From contig JAAMXY010001378.1 of the NCBI GenBank assembly GCA_019677205.1, forward strand, positions 1-31,770: 31,770 nucleotides of DNA, given 5' to 3'. Each line of letters starts with the position of its first letter. The stretch's first letter is position 1. Source of the DNA: Pinguiococcus pyrenoidosus. Its lineage: Eukaryota; Sar; Pinguiophyceae; Pinguiochrysidales; Pinguiochrysidaceae. Of the stretch, positions 19,899 to 29,856 are shown one piece after another. The translations under genes were made by a program, and so were the position numbers. The notes beneath the pieces are model-generated. The model saw nothing but the letters and a program-made list of their open reading frames with translations. It did not search any database and had not been told where the DNA came from.

Positions 19899-20606
19899 GA
19901 ACTCCTTGGCGGCTGGAGAGCCTCCTCGGCATCGCCCAAACGAGCAAGATTCAAGTCGTCCAGCGCTGCAAAGGCCAAGGCTGAGGAGCGGCCGCAGGGG
20001 ATCTTTGCCGTGTACCTGGAATCTGAGCCCCGAGCCACCCTGGCGCGGGCCCCGGGTGGTCAGGCCCCTCCACGCAGGCGCTGTGGGCGGAGGCCCAAGT
20101 GCAGAAGCCCACTCCGGCGTGTGAGGCGCTGCTGGAAAACGCCAACGTGTTCCTTTCCACGTCATCTGGCGATACACGGGATCGAAACGGGGTTCCGTAT
20201 GCAGCCGTGCTTTGCGCGGATAAGCGAATGTTCTCTGTGCGGCCGGCGGGTGAAATTGCAGAGGGGTCCAGTGTTTGTGGACTGCGAAGAGGACAAATGC
20301 ATTTATCGCCCAACGTATGCGCGAATCGCATTGGTGGCGAATACCGCTCTTTTGGCGAACGCCGAAAGGGGCGACGTGGCCAAACCCGCGCTCCGGATCG
20401 ATCCGGAGTGCGCAACGAGTGGACTTGAAGAGATCTTGCTTGGAACGCCGGCTGCGGCTGGATCATTGCACGGGCCACTTGTTGCAGACGCCGCGCCACA
20501 GCGCGCAGAGGACCTAGGAGAGCCGAGCGGAAGCGAGAGGGGCGGAAATCGGAGCGACCGAGCGGCCAAACGAGGCGTTTTCCGCCGGCGGCCATTCCCT
20601 TCTTGA
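19899..20606 (+). CDS. Unresolved spliced gene, unknown product
   Basis: Three consecutive plus-strand stretches read like protein in different frames. One lies at about 19899-20060 (FKSSSAAKAKAEERPQGIFA), one at about 20060-20240 (ACEALLENANVFLSTSSG, then VPYAAVLCADKRMF) and one at about 20260-20606 (CIYRPTYARIALVANTALLA, ending FRRRPFPS and a stop). A 40-nt phase-1 intron (GTGAAA...GCGAAG) or a 25-nt one would connect the second and third. The first junction has several options. No ATG is found in the first frame, so the 5' end is unknown. No family is recognised. The stop lies only 30 bp before the DCAF4-like ATG, so an alternative is that some of this belongs to that gene's 5' region. Confidence 0.35.
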   Translation, partial: ELLGGWRASSASPKRARFKSSSAAKAKAEERPQGIFAVYLESEPRATLARAPGGQAPPRRRCGRRPKCRSPLRRVRRCWKTPTCSFPRHLAIHGIETGFRMQPCFARISECSLCGRRVKLQRGPVFVDCEEDKCIYRPTYARIALVANTALLANAERGDVAKPALRIDPECATSGLEEILLGTPAAAGSLHGPLVADAAPQRAEDLGEPSGSERGGNRSDRAAKRGVFRRRPFPS

Positions 20607-20635
20607 CCCGCTGGGCCTTTCACGGCGCCACAGGC

Positions 20636-22521
20636 ATGCCTGAGACCGCGGATGTGCTGCCACCGGAGCGGAAGAAGCAGAAGCGCTCCCGGAGCCAAGG
20701 TGGGTGCCGATTCCGCGGCGTTTGGCCCCCAAATGGCCGAGGAGAGGCCGAGTTCTGAAAGCTTCCAAGTGCTGACGTGAGTTGCCCGCAGACACCCGGC
20801 CGGATGTTGTAGCTGCGCTGGAGGCGCAGCGCGCTCGCGCCGAGGCGGAGAAGGCGACTGCGACGGGCGAGGCGGCGAAGGGGCAGGCGGAAGATGAGCA
20901 AAAGGACATTCAGCCGCAGGGTGGCAATGACGTTGCCAGTTCCGAGACCGTCCCCACCCCCGAGCCCCCGACGGCGGACGAGGAGCAGCGTGCGCCCAGC
21001 CTCAAGGGCTTCTACTACGACACCAAGACCAAGCGGTACTACCCGGCGGACCAGTCCATCGCGCGGGAGAAGAGGGCGGCGGCGGTGGTGGCAGCCGCGC
21101 GAGCCAGCCGCAGCCAGGAGCTCAAGCAGATCGCGGGGCAGCCGCTCCGGAGCGCCGTCCCCGTCCGGGGTCTGAGCCGGCGGAGGGGCGGCCCTCGCGC
21201 CTCCCTGCTGAGCTTCGTGAAGAACGGAGGATCGTCCCGCATGGACCTCTTCATGGGCGCCCTGGCGACGGCGCAGCCGCTGCGCAGCCTCGTCGACCTT
21301 GGAGACAACGGAGGCCTGCTGGAGCCGGGAGTTCGGGACCGCTTCTTCCGCACGCACCCGCAGGATCCGATGCGCCTGGCCTTTGTACAGTATGCCAGCG
21401 ACCGGTACTTCACGGTGAAGGAGTTCACCCCGCGAGCGACCGAGGACGGCGAGTCCTACTCGGCCAGCGTGACCGTCAGCCAGCCGCAGAGGGCGGAGTT
21501 TTGCGGAGACATTCTTCACATGGACTTCCTCCCGGCGCCGACGGACATGGACGGCGCCATCCTGGCGCTCATCCGGAACCGGCCGGGAGTGTACATCAAG
21601 CTCGAGCTCTTCGAGGTGCCCAAGGAAGGCAGCCGGGAGCTCATGCCGCCCACGCGCACCATGATGCGGGACACCAACCTCTGGATGAGCGGCGATCTGA
21701 TCCGCACCTCGCACCTCTCTTCCGACGGCGAGCAGCAGGTGCGGACGTACATGGGCGGCGAGCAGGGCATCATCCGCGTGGATGACTTCATGCTGTCCGG
21801 CAACTACGTTCTTTCACATTCGCCTCGCGCGCACGCGACGCTACCAGGAATCCAATCAGACGTGCTCGCGCTTAGAATAGTGAGATGCGAGTCGGAAGAA
21901 CGCGTGGTCGTGGGGCTGCGGAACGGAACGATCCTGGTCGTCGCGATGGACGTGGCTGGCCGGCTCCGCGTGCTGCGCGAAATCGGCCGCGTCGCGTCTC
22001 CTCCGGTCAGCCAGCTGCTCGTCGCGAACTCCTTCCCAAGCGTGGTCATCGCCTCGGATCAGTTCGGAGGCGTGACGGCGTTCCACCTCATGGACCTCGA
22101 CGCACCGATGCACGTCGCGTCGGAGCGACTCGAGTCGGCCGTCGAGCGGGTTTTGGTTCCCGCCGGCCCGGTGCTGCTGCACGAAGCCCCGAAGATGTTC
22201 CTGGTGCAGGGCACGATGCTGATGAGGTCGGCCATGGGCGCGCACATGTCCGTGGCGATCGTATCCGACGAGCACTTCTTCGTATACGGTCTCCCAGAGC
22301 AACGGCTGATGGTGAGCAGGCCGCTCGCCCCGAACGATCCGCGGCCCATGCTCGAGATTGTCCGCAGCCTTGAAGATGATCTGGCTCCTGACTCTCCGGA
22401 CAAGAATGGAGTAGTCGATGACCCAGCACTGCCCTCAAGGGCGGCCCTGCAGTTCTTCTCGATGACGAGCGACGGCGACGTCTTCGTCGAGGAGTATGGG
22501 AGCTTGCTATCGACGGCGTAG
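20636..22521 (+). CDS. DCAF4-like WD-repeat protein (DDB1-CUL4 substrate receptor)
   Basis: Exon 1 (20636-20699) ends CAAG|GTGGGT and joins exon 2 (20792-22521) in phase 1 across a 92-nt intron, giving 597 residues. Exon 1 supplies a basic nuclear-localisation-like stretch, PPERKKQKRSRS. After an acidic, Gln-rich linker comes LKGFYYDTKTKRYYP, the short motif near the N-terminus of DCAF4/WDR21 proteins. The rest is a degenerate beta-propeller; SDVLALRIVRCESEERVVVG followed by LRNGTI, then VVIASDQFGGVTAFHLMDL, matches the family's central blades. DCAF4 proteins present substrates to the CUL4-DDB1 ubiquitin ligase. No classical WDxR box is evident, so binding to DDB1 is inferred from the family. 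Confidence 0.72.
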
Positions 22522-23190
22522 AGAAGGGTTGTGATGACTGCCACCCCGGCAGACGCGTCGTTTTCTCCTGAATACCTCTTTCGAATAGTAATTCTGTGCT
22601 GAACTTAGAAGGGGAAGGGCCGTGCCCTGACCCGTCAGTTTTATTTTGATGTGTGTGTGGAGAGTGCGTGTCAAGTTTCGCGCCAATTTTGATACCGAGG
22701 GACTAAGGGTTGGGCACGACAAGGTGTCGAATGAGCTGAGAGTCTTAAGATAACCTCTCCCTCCGCCGTACGAAAAGGCCTGGCAATTGGTAGGATGGTT
22801 TCTCGCATGTCCAAAAGCAAACTGGAGTTATTGGTATTTCGATATGTGGGGTATATGGATATAGGGGCCTACGGCGTACTTCAGGATGGTCTCGATGGCG
22901 CCTCGCAGAGGCTATCTGCGTACAGACATTGCATGGCATGCAGAATCTCTCGAAAGCGTAGACGAAGCTATCTCGATCTCCTCACGTTTCTCCTCACGTT
23001 TTTCCTCGCGTTTCTCCTCGCGTTTCTCCTTCTCCTTCTCCTTCTCTTTGTCTTTCTCGTTTCTCTCTCTACTTCCTTTTTACTCGGCGTAGTGCCCAAG
23101 CTCTTCAGTGACACGTCTCTCCAACACGGAAGACGGAACGAACATGAGACATTGCACATTTGACGTTGATGCAGAGGGACGGAAGCTTCC
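22522..23190. other. Convergent spacer between DCAF4-like and GH16 genes
   Basis: No gene is visible. It holds the 3' ends of two converging transcripts and a long pyrimidine-rich repeat (listed separately). Confidence 0.4.
22978..23077. repeat. Pyrimidine-rich minisatellite
   Basis: About 100 bp of nearly pure C/T on the plus strand. It starts with four imperfect copies of a 12-13 base unit (CTCCTCACGTTT, then CTCCTCGCGTTT) and passes into short CTT/CCT repeats. Open frames across it are artefacts of the repeat. Confidence 0.85.
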
Positions 23191-24239
23191 TCATTGGAAG
23201 ACACGAAGATCGTAGAACTCCCAATAGGCGGCCTGGTACTGGTCTGGGCCCAAGTCGGAGACGTACGCCTCGCATATCGGCGCATCTTCGCTCACGCAGC
23301 CCTGGTAGGACTGCACGTCGCCTGCCCAATCGCCTGCCGGACACCTTGTCGATGAGAGGTTGGAGAGGCACGAGGGCAGCTTGGGCGTGACTTACCGCAG
23401 AAATCGATGTTGAAGACCACGCTCAGGTCGTAGAAATGGGACGGCCCGTTGCAGTTCTCGCCCAGCGGGAACTCGTAGTGCGGCGTCCCGAGGTCCTCCG
23501 TTTTGACCTTGCTCTGCTTCACGATCTCGATGAGCGCCTTGTCGCCGTCACGGACGATCCACCACTGGCGAATGTGCCGCGACGTATCCACTTCCGTGAC
23601 CAAGTAGCCGCCTCCCTTTTTGTTGAGCTCGCTGCCGAAGGTGGACGTGTCCCAGTTGGTGCAGAGGGAGCATCCACCTGATCCACTACCCTCGGCAAAG
23701 ACGTTGCACTGGGAGCTGCCGCAGAGCGAAGAGTACTCGCCGCCAGCGAGCCCGTCCATGTTGCAGAACCACGTTGTGTGAAGCGACACCTGGTTCATCC
23801 CCATGTCATTCGCGCCTTCCAGCATGTCTATCTCGCCGCCCTTTGGCCACTGGTTGCCCGGGCGTCGGTTGTACATCCAGTAGGCGGGCCACACCGAGCA
23901 GCCCGTGCCGTCGTTGGTGGTGGGTTGGTGCAGCAGATCCAGAACGTACAGGCCGTCGGTGTAGTGATCTTTCATCTCCGCGCGGAGAGAGCGAACCGCG
24001 CCGGTCTCTGCGCTGTCGCTGTCGACGCCGAGGTAGATGGTGCCAGACTTATTGTTGTACAGGCGGAAGTCGTCCACGTACTGCACCGCCCCATGCGTGG
24101 GGTCCGCTTCGGTGAAGAAGTCGAAAGCGTCGAAGAAGTTGGTCGCGTCGTACTGCTTGAACAGACTCCACTGCCTGCCCACGCAGACCCGGAACTGACT
24201 TGAGATCCACGCAAAGAGAAGCGCGGAGAGGCGCAACAT
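23191..24239 (-). CDS. Secreted GH16-family beta-glucanase-like glycoside hydrolase
   Basis: Exons 24239-23396 and 23321-23191 join in phase 1 across a 74-nt intron (GCG|GTAAGT to GGGCAG|GC), giving 324 residues. The start MLRLSALLFAWISS is a signal peptide; an in-frame ATG ten codons upstream is less likely. The catalytic motif EIDMLE carries the nucleophile Glu136, Asp138 and acid/base Glu141. It is preceded by WPAYWMYNRRPGNQWPKGG and followed by VSLHTTWFC. The C-terminal FNIDFCGDV, with paired cysteines in exon 2 (GCVSEDAPIC), fits laminarinase or licheninase-type GH16 enzymes that cut beta-1,3 or mixed beta-1,3/1,4 glucans. The substrate cannot be read from the sequence. Roles in cell-covering remodelling, storage glucan use or feeding are all open. 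Confidence 0.88.
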
Positions 24240-24896
24240 GATGCAGTGACGCTGAATCGCGAGAAACACCGCTGCGCACGAAGAAAGATCGATGCGAGCT
24301 GTTTTACGCCGGCGCAGCTTTCCCTCTGTCCTCCGCCCGCTGTCCTCTGTCCGTCACAGGCCTGCGCCGCTCTCACATTTTACTTTGTATTTTTGGAATT
24401 TGTTTTCGATGTGACGGGAAAATATTGGGTAGAAGAAGAGATCAGTTGATCGAGACTTTGGATCTCTTAGGTACGAGATGTGCCAGTGTCGGAAAGTACA
24501 AGGACGGAGCGTTATGGGATTCAGAGGCGAGAGGCGCACTTCAAAAGGGTCTTGCCCTAATATGAGCGGCACGAGAGAGGGTCCTGGAGATGAATAAGGC
24601 GCTTTGGTGCCAAATTAAGCTCTTATGAGCGAGGCGTTGTCGCTGCCAAGGGGTGAGACCTTGTCCCACAGATCACCGGAAGTTGATCAACTGATCCTTT
24701 AGAGACTTTTGATTGGTATAAAGGACTTCTTGTATAGTTCTCATTGGATTCATCAAACAAGATGACACTCGACAGCTAATTTTCACCCCCCGTCGAGCTA
24801 AGTCTGCTGAGAAAAGTATCGCGCGAACTTCAGAAGAACAGTGCATCGCTGGAGAACCCCAAAAGGGCTGAGCAGCGAGGCTAAGGACACCTGAGC
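24240..24896. promoter_or_regulatory. Divergent intergenic region
   Basis: 657 bp between the GH16 start (-) and the small plus-strand gene. No coding frame is convincing. A TGATCAACTGATC palindrome-like word lies at about 24683-24695 and a related GTTGATCGAG at about 24446. No known element is assigned. Confidence 0.3.
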
Positions 24897-25348
24897 ATGG
24901 CGCGTATCCTCTCGACCTGCCTAAAGCGCATGAGCAGCAGCAAAGTCGGAGGTGCGTCCAATTCGTCAAGCATGGCTCCGTCGAAAGGGACCGAGCAGCT
25001 CACCCCTTCCATGCTTACGAAGGACCTGCGTGGCGGTTCCTGAGCAAGCAGGGAGGAGATGGCGTTCGGCCCGAGCCAAGAATACTCGGTGTTTCTGTTG
25101 CGCCGCTCGAGGAAAGCGCGAAGCCGGAGAAGCAACTGAACATCGACCCGGAAATGGAGGAGAAGCTGCACCCGCACTGGAAGCAGCTGGAGCAGAAGGT
25201 TACTCGCCACCGAAGTCGACGCGAGGGACCCGTGGGTCGCACAGGTCGGCGGACGTGGGAAGAGGACTTTTGGCTCAAGGGAGGCCTTTACGACGCCGCG
25301 AAAGAAGATGCGGAAGCGTCCGCTTCGAAGGATCGCGGTGGAAAGTAG
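24897..25348 (+). CDS. Small conserved-looking protein, probably mitochondrial
   Basis: Exon 1 (24897-24951) ends GGAG|GTGCGT. A 47-nt phase-1 intron ends GAGCAG, and exon 2 (24999-25348) completes 134 residues. The N-terminus, MARILSTCLKRMSSSK, is rich in Arg, Lys and Ser and lacks acidic residues, like a mitochondrial presequence. The middle reads FHAYEGPAWRFLSKQGG. The C-terminal region has HPHWKQLEQKVTRHRSRREG followed by GRTGRRTWEEDFWLKGGLYD, which looks like a conserved functional block, but I cannot name the family. The long continuous frame 24952-25686 in another register overlaps it and is rejected as a shadow. The gene converges on the coiled-coil/SBF2 gene, 237 bp away. Confidence 0.6.
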
Positions 25349-25585
25349 CGCTTGGGAGGGCGCAAACGCAGCGGAAAGAAGCTCGTTGCATTGTCTCAAC
25401 CGCTCTTCTTCTCTCCAAAGAGATCGCCTACGTAGCTTGCCATAGAATTCAGAGTGTCCTCAATGACCTAGGGAGAGACAACACATCTCAGTCCTGGTGG
25501 AGGCGCGTCTGCAAAAGAGAAGCTCGCCCGACGCACCTGACCGCCGCTGGAAGCTCCATTGACCGCGCTCGCCTGATCAGCGAAA

Positions 25586-28284
25586 TCACCTGCGCGCAAA
25601 GACACAAGCCGTCAGCAATCGTTCGTCCGCATCCCTCTTCCGTCCAGAGCCATGCTGCGGAAGAGTACCATCCTCGGGCGTCATGAAGACCGGATACTTC
25701 TCCGGGCGGAGAACAAGAGTCTCCGGCAGCGGAAGCGGCTGCTCGGCGGTTTCCCCCTCTGAGCGTCCCGACTGCGTCTCCTGCGTCTGTCTTGCAAGTG
25801 CAAGCGACTTCCACAGCTCTTGGGACTGCTCCTCCCCTGCGGTGTGAAGGTCAGGCGCGCCACCCTATCGAGGCAAATCTCGGGCGCTCGGAATCGCGCT
25901 TACCAAGCTGACAATGGTTGCACATGGTTGCCACGAAACTGAGCATGCGATGCTCGGGCACCCCGACCTCCAGCATGTAGAATGCCAGGCTGCCCAATTG
26001 GCCAAACACTGAATTGTGCACCCGCTGAATCTACGACAAGCGAGCGATTGGTTGGTCAACCCGAATTCAAGTGCCGCAGAGCAGCTTCCCGCCTCACCTC
26101 CTCTCTAAGATCTTTTCCGTTGCTTCCTCCCTTTCTCGCTACAATCTCGTCCCAACTTGACGACGACGGATTCATCGCGAGTTGCTCTCCAACGGCCACC
26201 AGCAAGGCGTCCTGTCGATGCTCAGGTCAGAATGGGAAGACGAAGCATCGGCCAAAAACAAAAACACAAACAAAAAAATAAAAACACCATCGAAGAAGAA
26301 GAAGAAAAAGAAGAAGGGGACAAGAAACGAAGTGGTAGAAATCACCTCCCAGAACTGCTCGGAAGTCCAGATCTCGTGCTGGGCGCACTCGACATGCAGG
26401 TACTCTCTCCCGTTGGCATTCGCCTGTCCTGCTGAGTCCGCATCACGCTCGACCCTTCGATAGTAGGTGTTCGCCATGTTCATCAGGTGCCGAGCAGCAC
26501 CAACATCCACGGGCGATGCCTTTGCACATTCGTCAAGGTACTGCATGAAGAGTGTCTGCAGCATTTCCCACAGGTCGGCTCCTCCTGAAGCCGCCGGGGC
26601 GTCTTGCGTCAGATCGCAGCACTCTGCGCGCAGAGCGTTGAGCGTCTCGCAGAACGCCGCTCGGCAGTCGCTACTCGCCATGTTCGCCGACAGCGTCTCG
26701 ATGCTCTCTATCTTCGCAGCACGGTCGTCCTTCTTGAGCAGAGTCTCCGTGGCTATCCGTCCACTCTCGTAGTCAAAGGTCTTCTCCGAGCGTAGCCGGG
26801 CAGGGGTCGGCACGACAAGCCGTTCGTTCCTTGTGGAGCCGCCCAGTTGGGCGGAGGCCTCGTCGGAGCCATGCCCTTCACTTGGCTCTTGTCCCTTCAT
26901 CTTGTCGACCTGAGTGGCCTCTGAGCCTTCCGTGGCCATGTGTTCTGCAGCCTCGGGGCCTTCGTCCAGCATGGCAATGACCTCCTTCTCCTGCCTCGAC
27001 TGCTGCGCGCGAAGGTGCTCCTGCTGGCGTCTATCCCAGTCCCACTGAAGAATGTCCAGCGCCTTGCTGCACTGCAGCACCTCGCCAGCAGCATCCTCGC
27101 TAGGGTGGCTGAGGGACTTGATGATGAAGTCAACGTCGTCTTCCGCAGACACCCTCTCGAAGTGGCCGCGGATGACCTTCACCGACTCGAGCCTTGCCTC
27201 GAGGTGCTTCTGCTCCAACTCGCAGAGGGAAACGACGGCCTCCCGGGTGGCTTCGCGTCGATAGGTCTCCGCACCCTGGAAGACCTTGAGAGCCTCCATC
27301 GTCTTGGTGTCTCGCTCTGCAAGGAGCTCAAGGAGCTCGCGCTTTGCCTTCGCCACGTTCTCGGCCCCTCGCTGCAAGGACTGGTTCGCCCGGAGCAGCC
27401 GGACGCGCTGCTTCTGAACGTTTTCCTTGGCGATCTCCAGCGCGGGCTTGCCCGAGAAGTTGAGGTTGCGGAACCCGAACATCAAGGCGGAGTTGCCATC
27501 CTCCTCAACGGTCGAGCCGGGCGTTGAGCTTCCTGCCGGGCTCGCTCCCAGGTCGCTTTCCTCTCCGTCCTGAGCCGGTCGCACGGGCGTAGCGGGGCTC
27601 GCGGGATCCGAGGGATTGGCCGCGTCCGGTGCCTGGCCGATCGCATCCAGGGCTTCCTTCTTCCGTTCTATCTCGACGTCCGCGTTCGCCGCAGCGAGCT
27701 TCTCCCGGCAGGTGCGAAGATCCTGGACGCTCTTCTTGTGCTGCCCTTTGGCCCGTCGAAGCTGACTCTCCTTCGCCGATATCTTGTCGTTCAGCTTCTT
27801 GAGGTCCACCTTGGCCCGAAGCACCTTCTCCGCAACGATGGCAGTGCCGGTCTCGAAAGGCCGCCTGACCGTGTGGTCCAGCTGATAAGCATGGATGCTG
27901 TGGGCGCGCCCGAAAACACACAAAAGACAAAACAAAGCACAGGGAACCGGATCAGTCCCTCGCTGCGATGACAGCCTCCGAAGGTACGGCAAGTACAACA
28001 TGGGCGGCGACGCCATCGCACCTGTGCTGCTGGCCCATGTAGTTCGTGTACTTCTTAAAGTGCTCCAGCGCGGAACCTAGGCTGGTACCCGGCACATCTT
28101 CGTGCGCCAGAGAGGATTTCGCCAAGCGCCGATACAGCGCCGAGAGCCGCGCCTCCGAATCCACTTCGCTGGCGAACACGCTGGCCAGCGCGTGCGAGAT
28201 CGTGTGGCCCTTGTCCAGAAGTGCAGTTTGGATGGGAAGTTGCAGTCTTCGGAAGCTTAACGGAGACGCCGCCTCGTCCGCCAT
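25586..28284 (-). CDS. BAR/F-BAR-like coiled-coil protein with C-terminal SBF2 domain
   Basis: Five exons join with consistent phases: 28284-28022, 27897-26346, 26211-26098, 26030-25904 and 25836-25586. Introns are 124, 134, 67 and 67 nt, and the product has 768 residues. The N-terminal 300 or so residues form long charged helices (LSALYRRLAKSSLAHEDVPG, then DLKKLNDKISAKESQLRRAK, then LEQKHLEARLESVKVIRGHF) that resemble a BAR/F-BAR membrane-curving domain. After a disordered linker comes AARHLMNMANTYYRR, then HEIWTSEQFWE|DALLVAVG across the exon junction, then VFGQLGSLAFYMLEVGVPEH. That is the SBF2 (Myotubularin-protein, PF12335) domain of SBF1/2 and KIAA0513. Splicing removes a frame rich in Phe that the raw ORF would read from a pyrimidine tract. 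A role in membrane traffic is inferred; the BAR assignment is weaker than the SBF2 one. Confidence 0.75.
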
Positions 28285-28652
28285 GGTTGTCCCCGGAAGA
28301 CCAAGTGAGCCACACAGGCGTCTCGAGATGCGCGATGGACCAAAGTATCGCAGGGGTGCGGTACTCCTTAGCGACGGCGGCCGCAAAAGGGAGTGGGAAA
28401 TCCATGGATTCTGCCTGCGCACCGCTCCTTCGCTCTCTGTCGCATCTAATTCTGCAATGGCACGGCCAAATAGCGTCAGCTCCGGCGTGCTAAATTTCAC
28501 CGCGGACAATTGAAGCATTATCGATAAGTATTTCGTACCATTTCGATCTTGAGCACGTGGAAAGACTGCGCCGAAGAGCGCGCTTTGCCGTCTCGAAGCC
28601 GCTGTAGGTTGGACAGGACGCGCCGGAAGTGCGCCAGTCTGGGTTTGGGAGG
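28285..28652. promoter_or_regulatory. Divergent spacer between SBF2-domain gene and PRORP
   Basis: 368 bp separate the two start codons. Frames here are extensions of the neighbouring ORFs beyond their best ATGs. Promoters for both genes are expected, but no specific element is visible. Confidence 0.35.
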
Positions 28653-29819
28653 ATGGGCTGTTGGAAGTGGCTGCCGTGGCTTCTCGTGCTCTTGGGACAG
28701 CTGCTGCAACCCAGCAGCAGCTTCTGGGCCAGCAGGCCTCGGCATCGACGGGTCCTGCAGGCCACGGCCCCCGAGTTTCGAGATAAGCTACATCGCACTT
28801 TGGTGGAGAAGACCCAGGAAGCCTTAAGGCTGCCTCCTGGGCCCGAGCGCAGCTCGTTGATCCGACGAGCGATGAACTTCGCGCTGAAGCTCAGAGACCC
28901 GTACGCGCTGACCATCTACAGTTGCCATGTTTTACCGGCGCACACGAAGCTGAAGACCAAGGAGTACCATGCGCTTTTGAACCTGTGCAGCTCTCCAGAG
29001 CTGGTGGACATCGGCAAGAAGATCTTCAACGACATGGTGGAGTCTGGCCACGCGCCGCAGGAGCCCAGCTTCATCTTCTTGGTGCGCGCCTGCGCGCAGA
29101 TGGGGAATCCCATGGAGGCCTTTGGGGTCGTGCACCGGATGTCGGCACGGAACGTCACCATCAGACTGCGCACGTACAAGCCTATTCTGGACGAGCTGCA
29201 GGAGACGGGCGACTGGGACAACTTCCGGCTCGTGTGGGACCACATGGAGACCGAGTCGGGCGTTGATGCCACCGACGAGCAGCTGGGGCAGGCGTTCGAC
29301 ATGTTGCAGCGCGAGCCGGAGCTCTGGGCGGGCGAGAACATCGCTTGGCTGCAGTCGAAGCTATGGCGCTTCTCTGGCAAGGAGCTGTGCCTCCAGCAGG
29401 CCACCCTGGAGAAGATCGCCGACAGCATCGATGCGGCCAACCAGCGGTTGGAGCGCGGAGTGGACGACGCCCTGGGTGCGGGATCTGGAGGGCTCGGAGC
29501 GTTAAAGCTCTTCCGCCTGGAGCCAAAGGAGAACATCTGTCCTGCCTGTGGCGCCGAGATACCTCGCCGGACGCTGGATCCAAGGCAACGGGAGGAGCTG
29601 ATGCAGGGGCTTTACAAGATTGCGGCCACGCAGGGGCACGAATCGGGCGAGCAAAATCTTCGCTTCTTTCAGACCTGGCTCGCAAAGCATACAACGGAGG
29701 AGAAGGGTGGTCCGTTCCGGGTCATCATTGACGCGGCAAATGTTGCCTACACCCGCCCGCTCTCGAACCTGACCGTGCAAAGCAGCGGCAGCGGCAGTAG
29801 CAGCGGCAGCGGCAGCAGC

Positions 29820-29856
<37 letters not shown>

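Noticed and set aside
20620-21714. 364-codon minus-strand frame over the DCAF4-like gene
   Set aside because: It is the antisense shadow of a GC-rich coding region: Arg- and His-rich, with no domain, while the plus strand shows clear family motifs.
22978-23077. Hydrophobic Leu/Phe/Ser-rich ORFs
   Set aside because: They are produced by translating the pyrimidine-rich repeat and are not genes.
24952-25686. 244-codon plus-strand ORF
   Set aside because: It runs through the intron and in the wrong frame over the 134-residue gene, then antisense to the SBF2-domain gene's last exon. It is rich in Arg and Ser and lacks structure.
26212-26345. Poly-Phe hydrophobic segment that could be read as a transmembrane helix
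   Set aside because: It comes from translating a pyrimidine-rich intron of the SBF2-domain gene. Splicing GAG|GTGATT to CGACAG|GAC restores the SBF2 domain.
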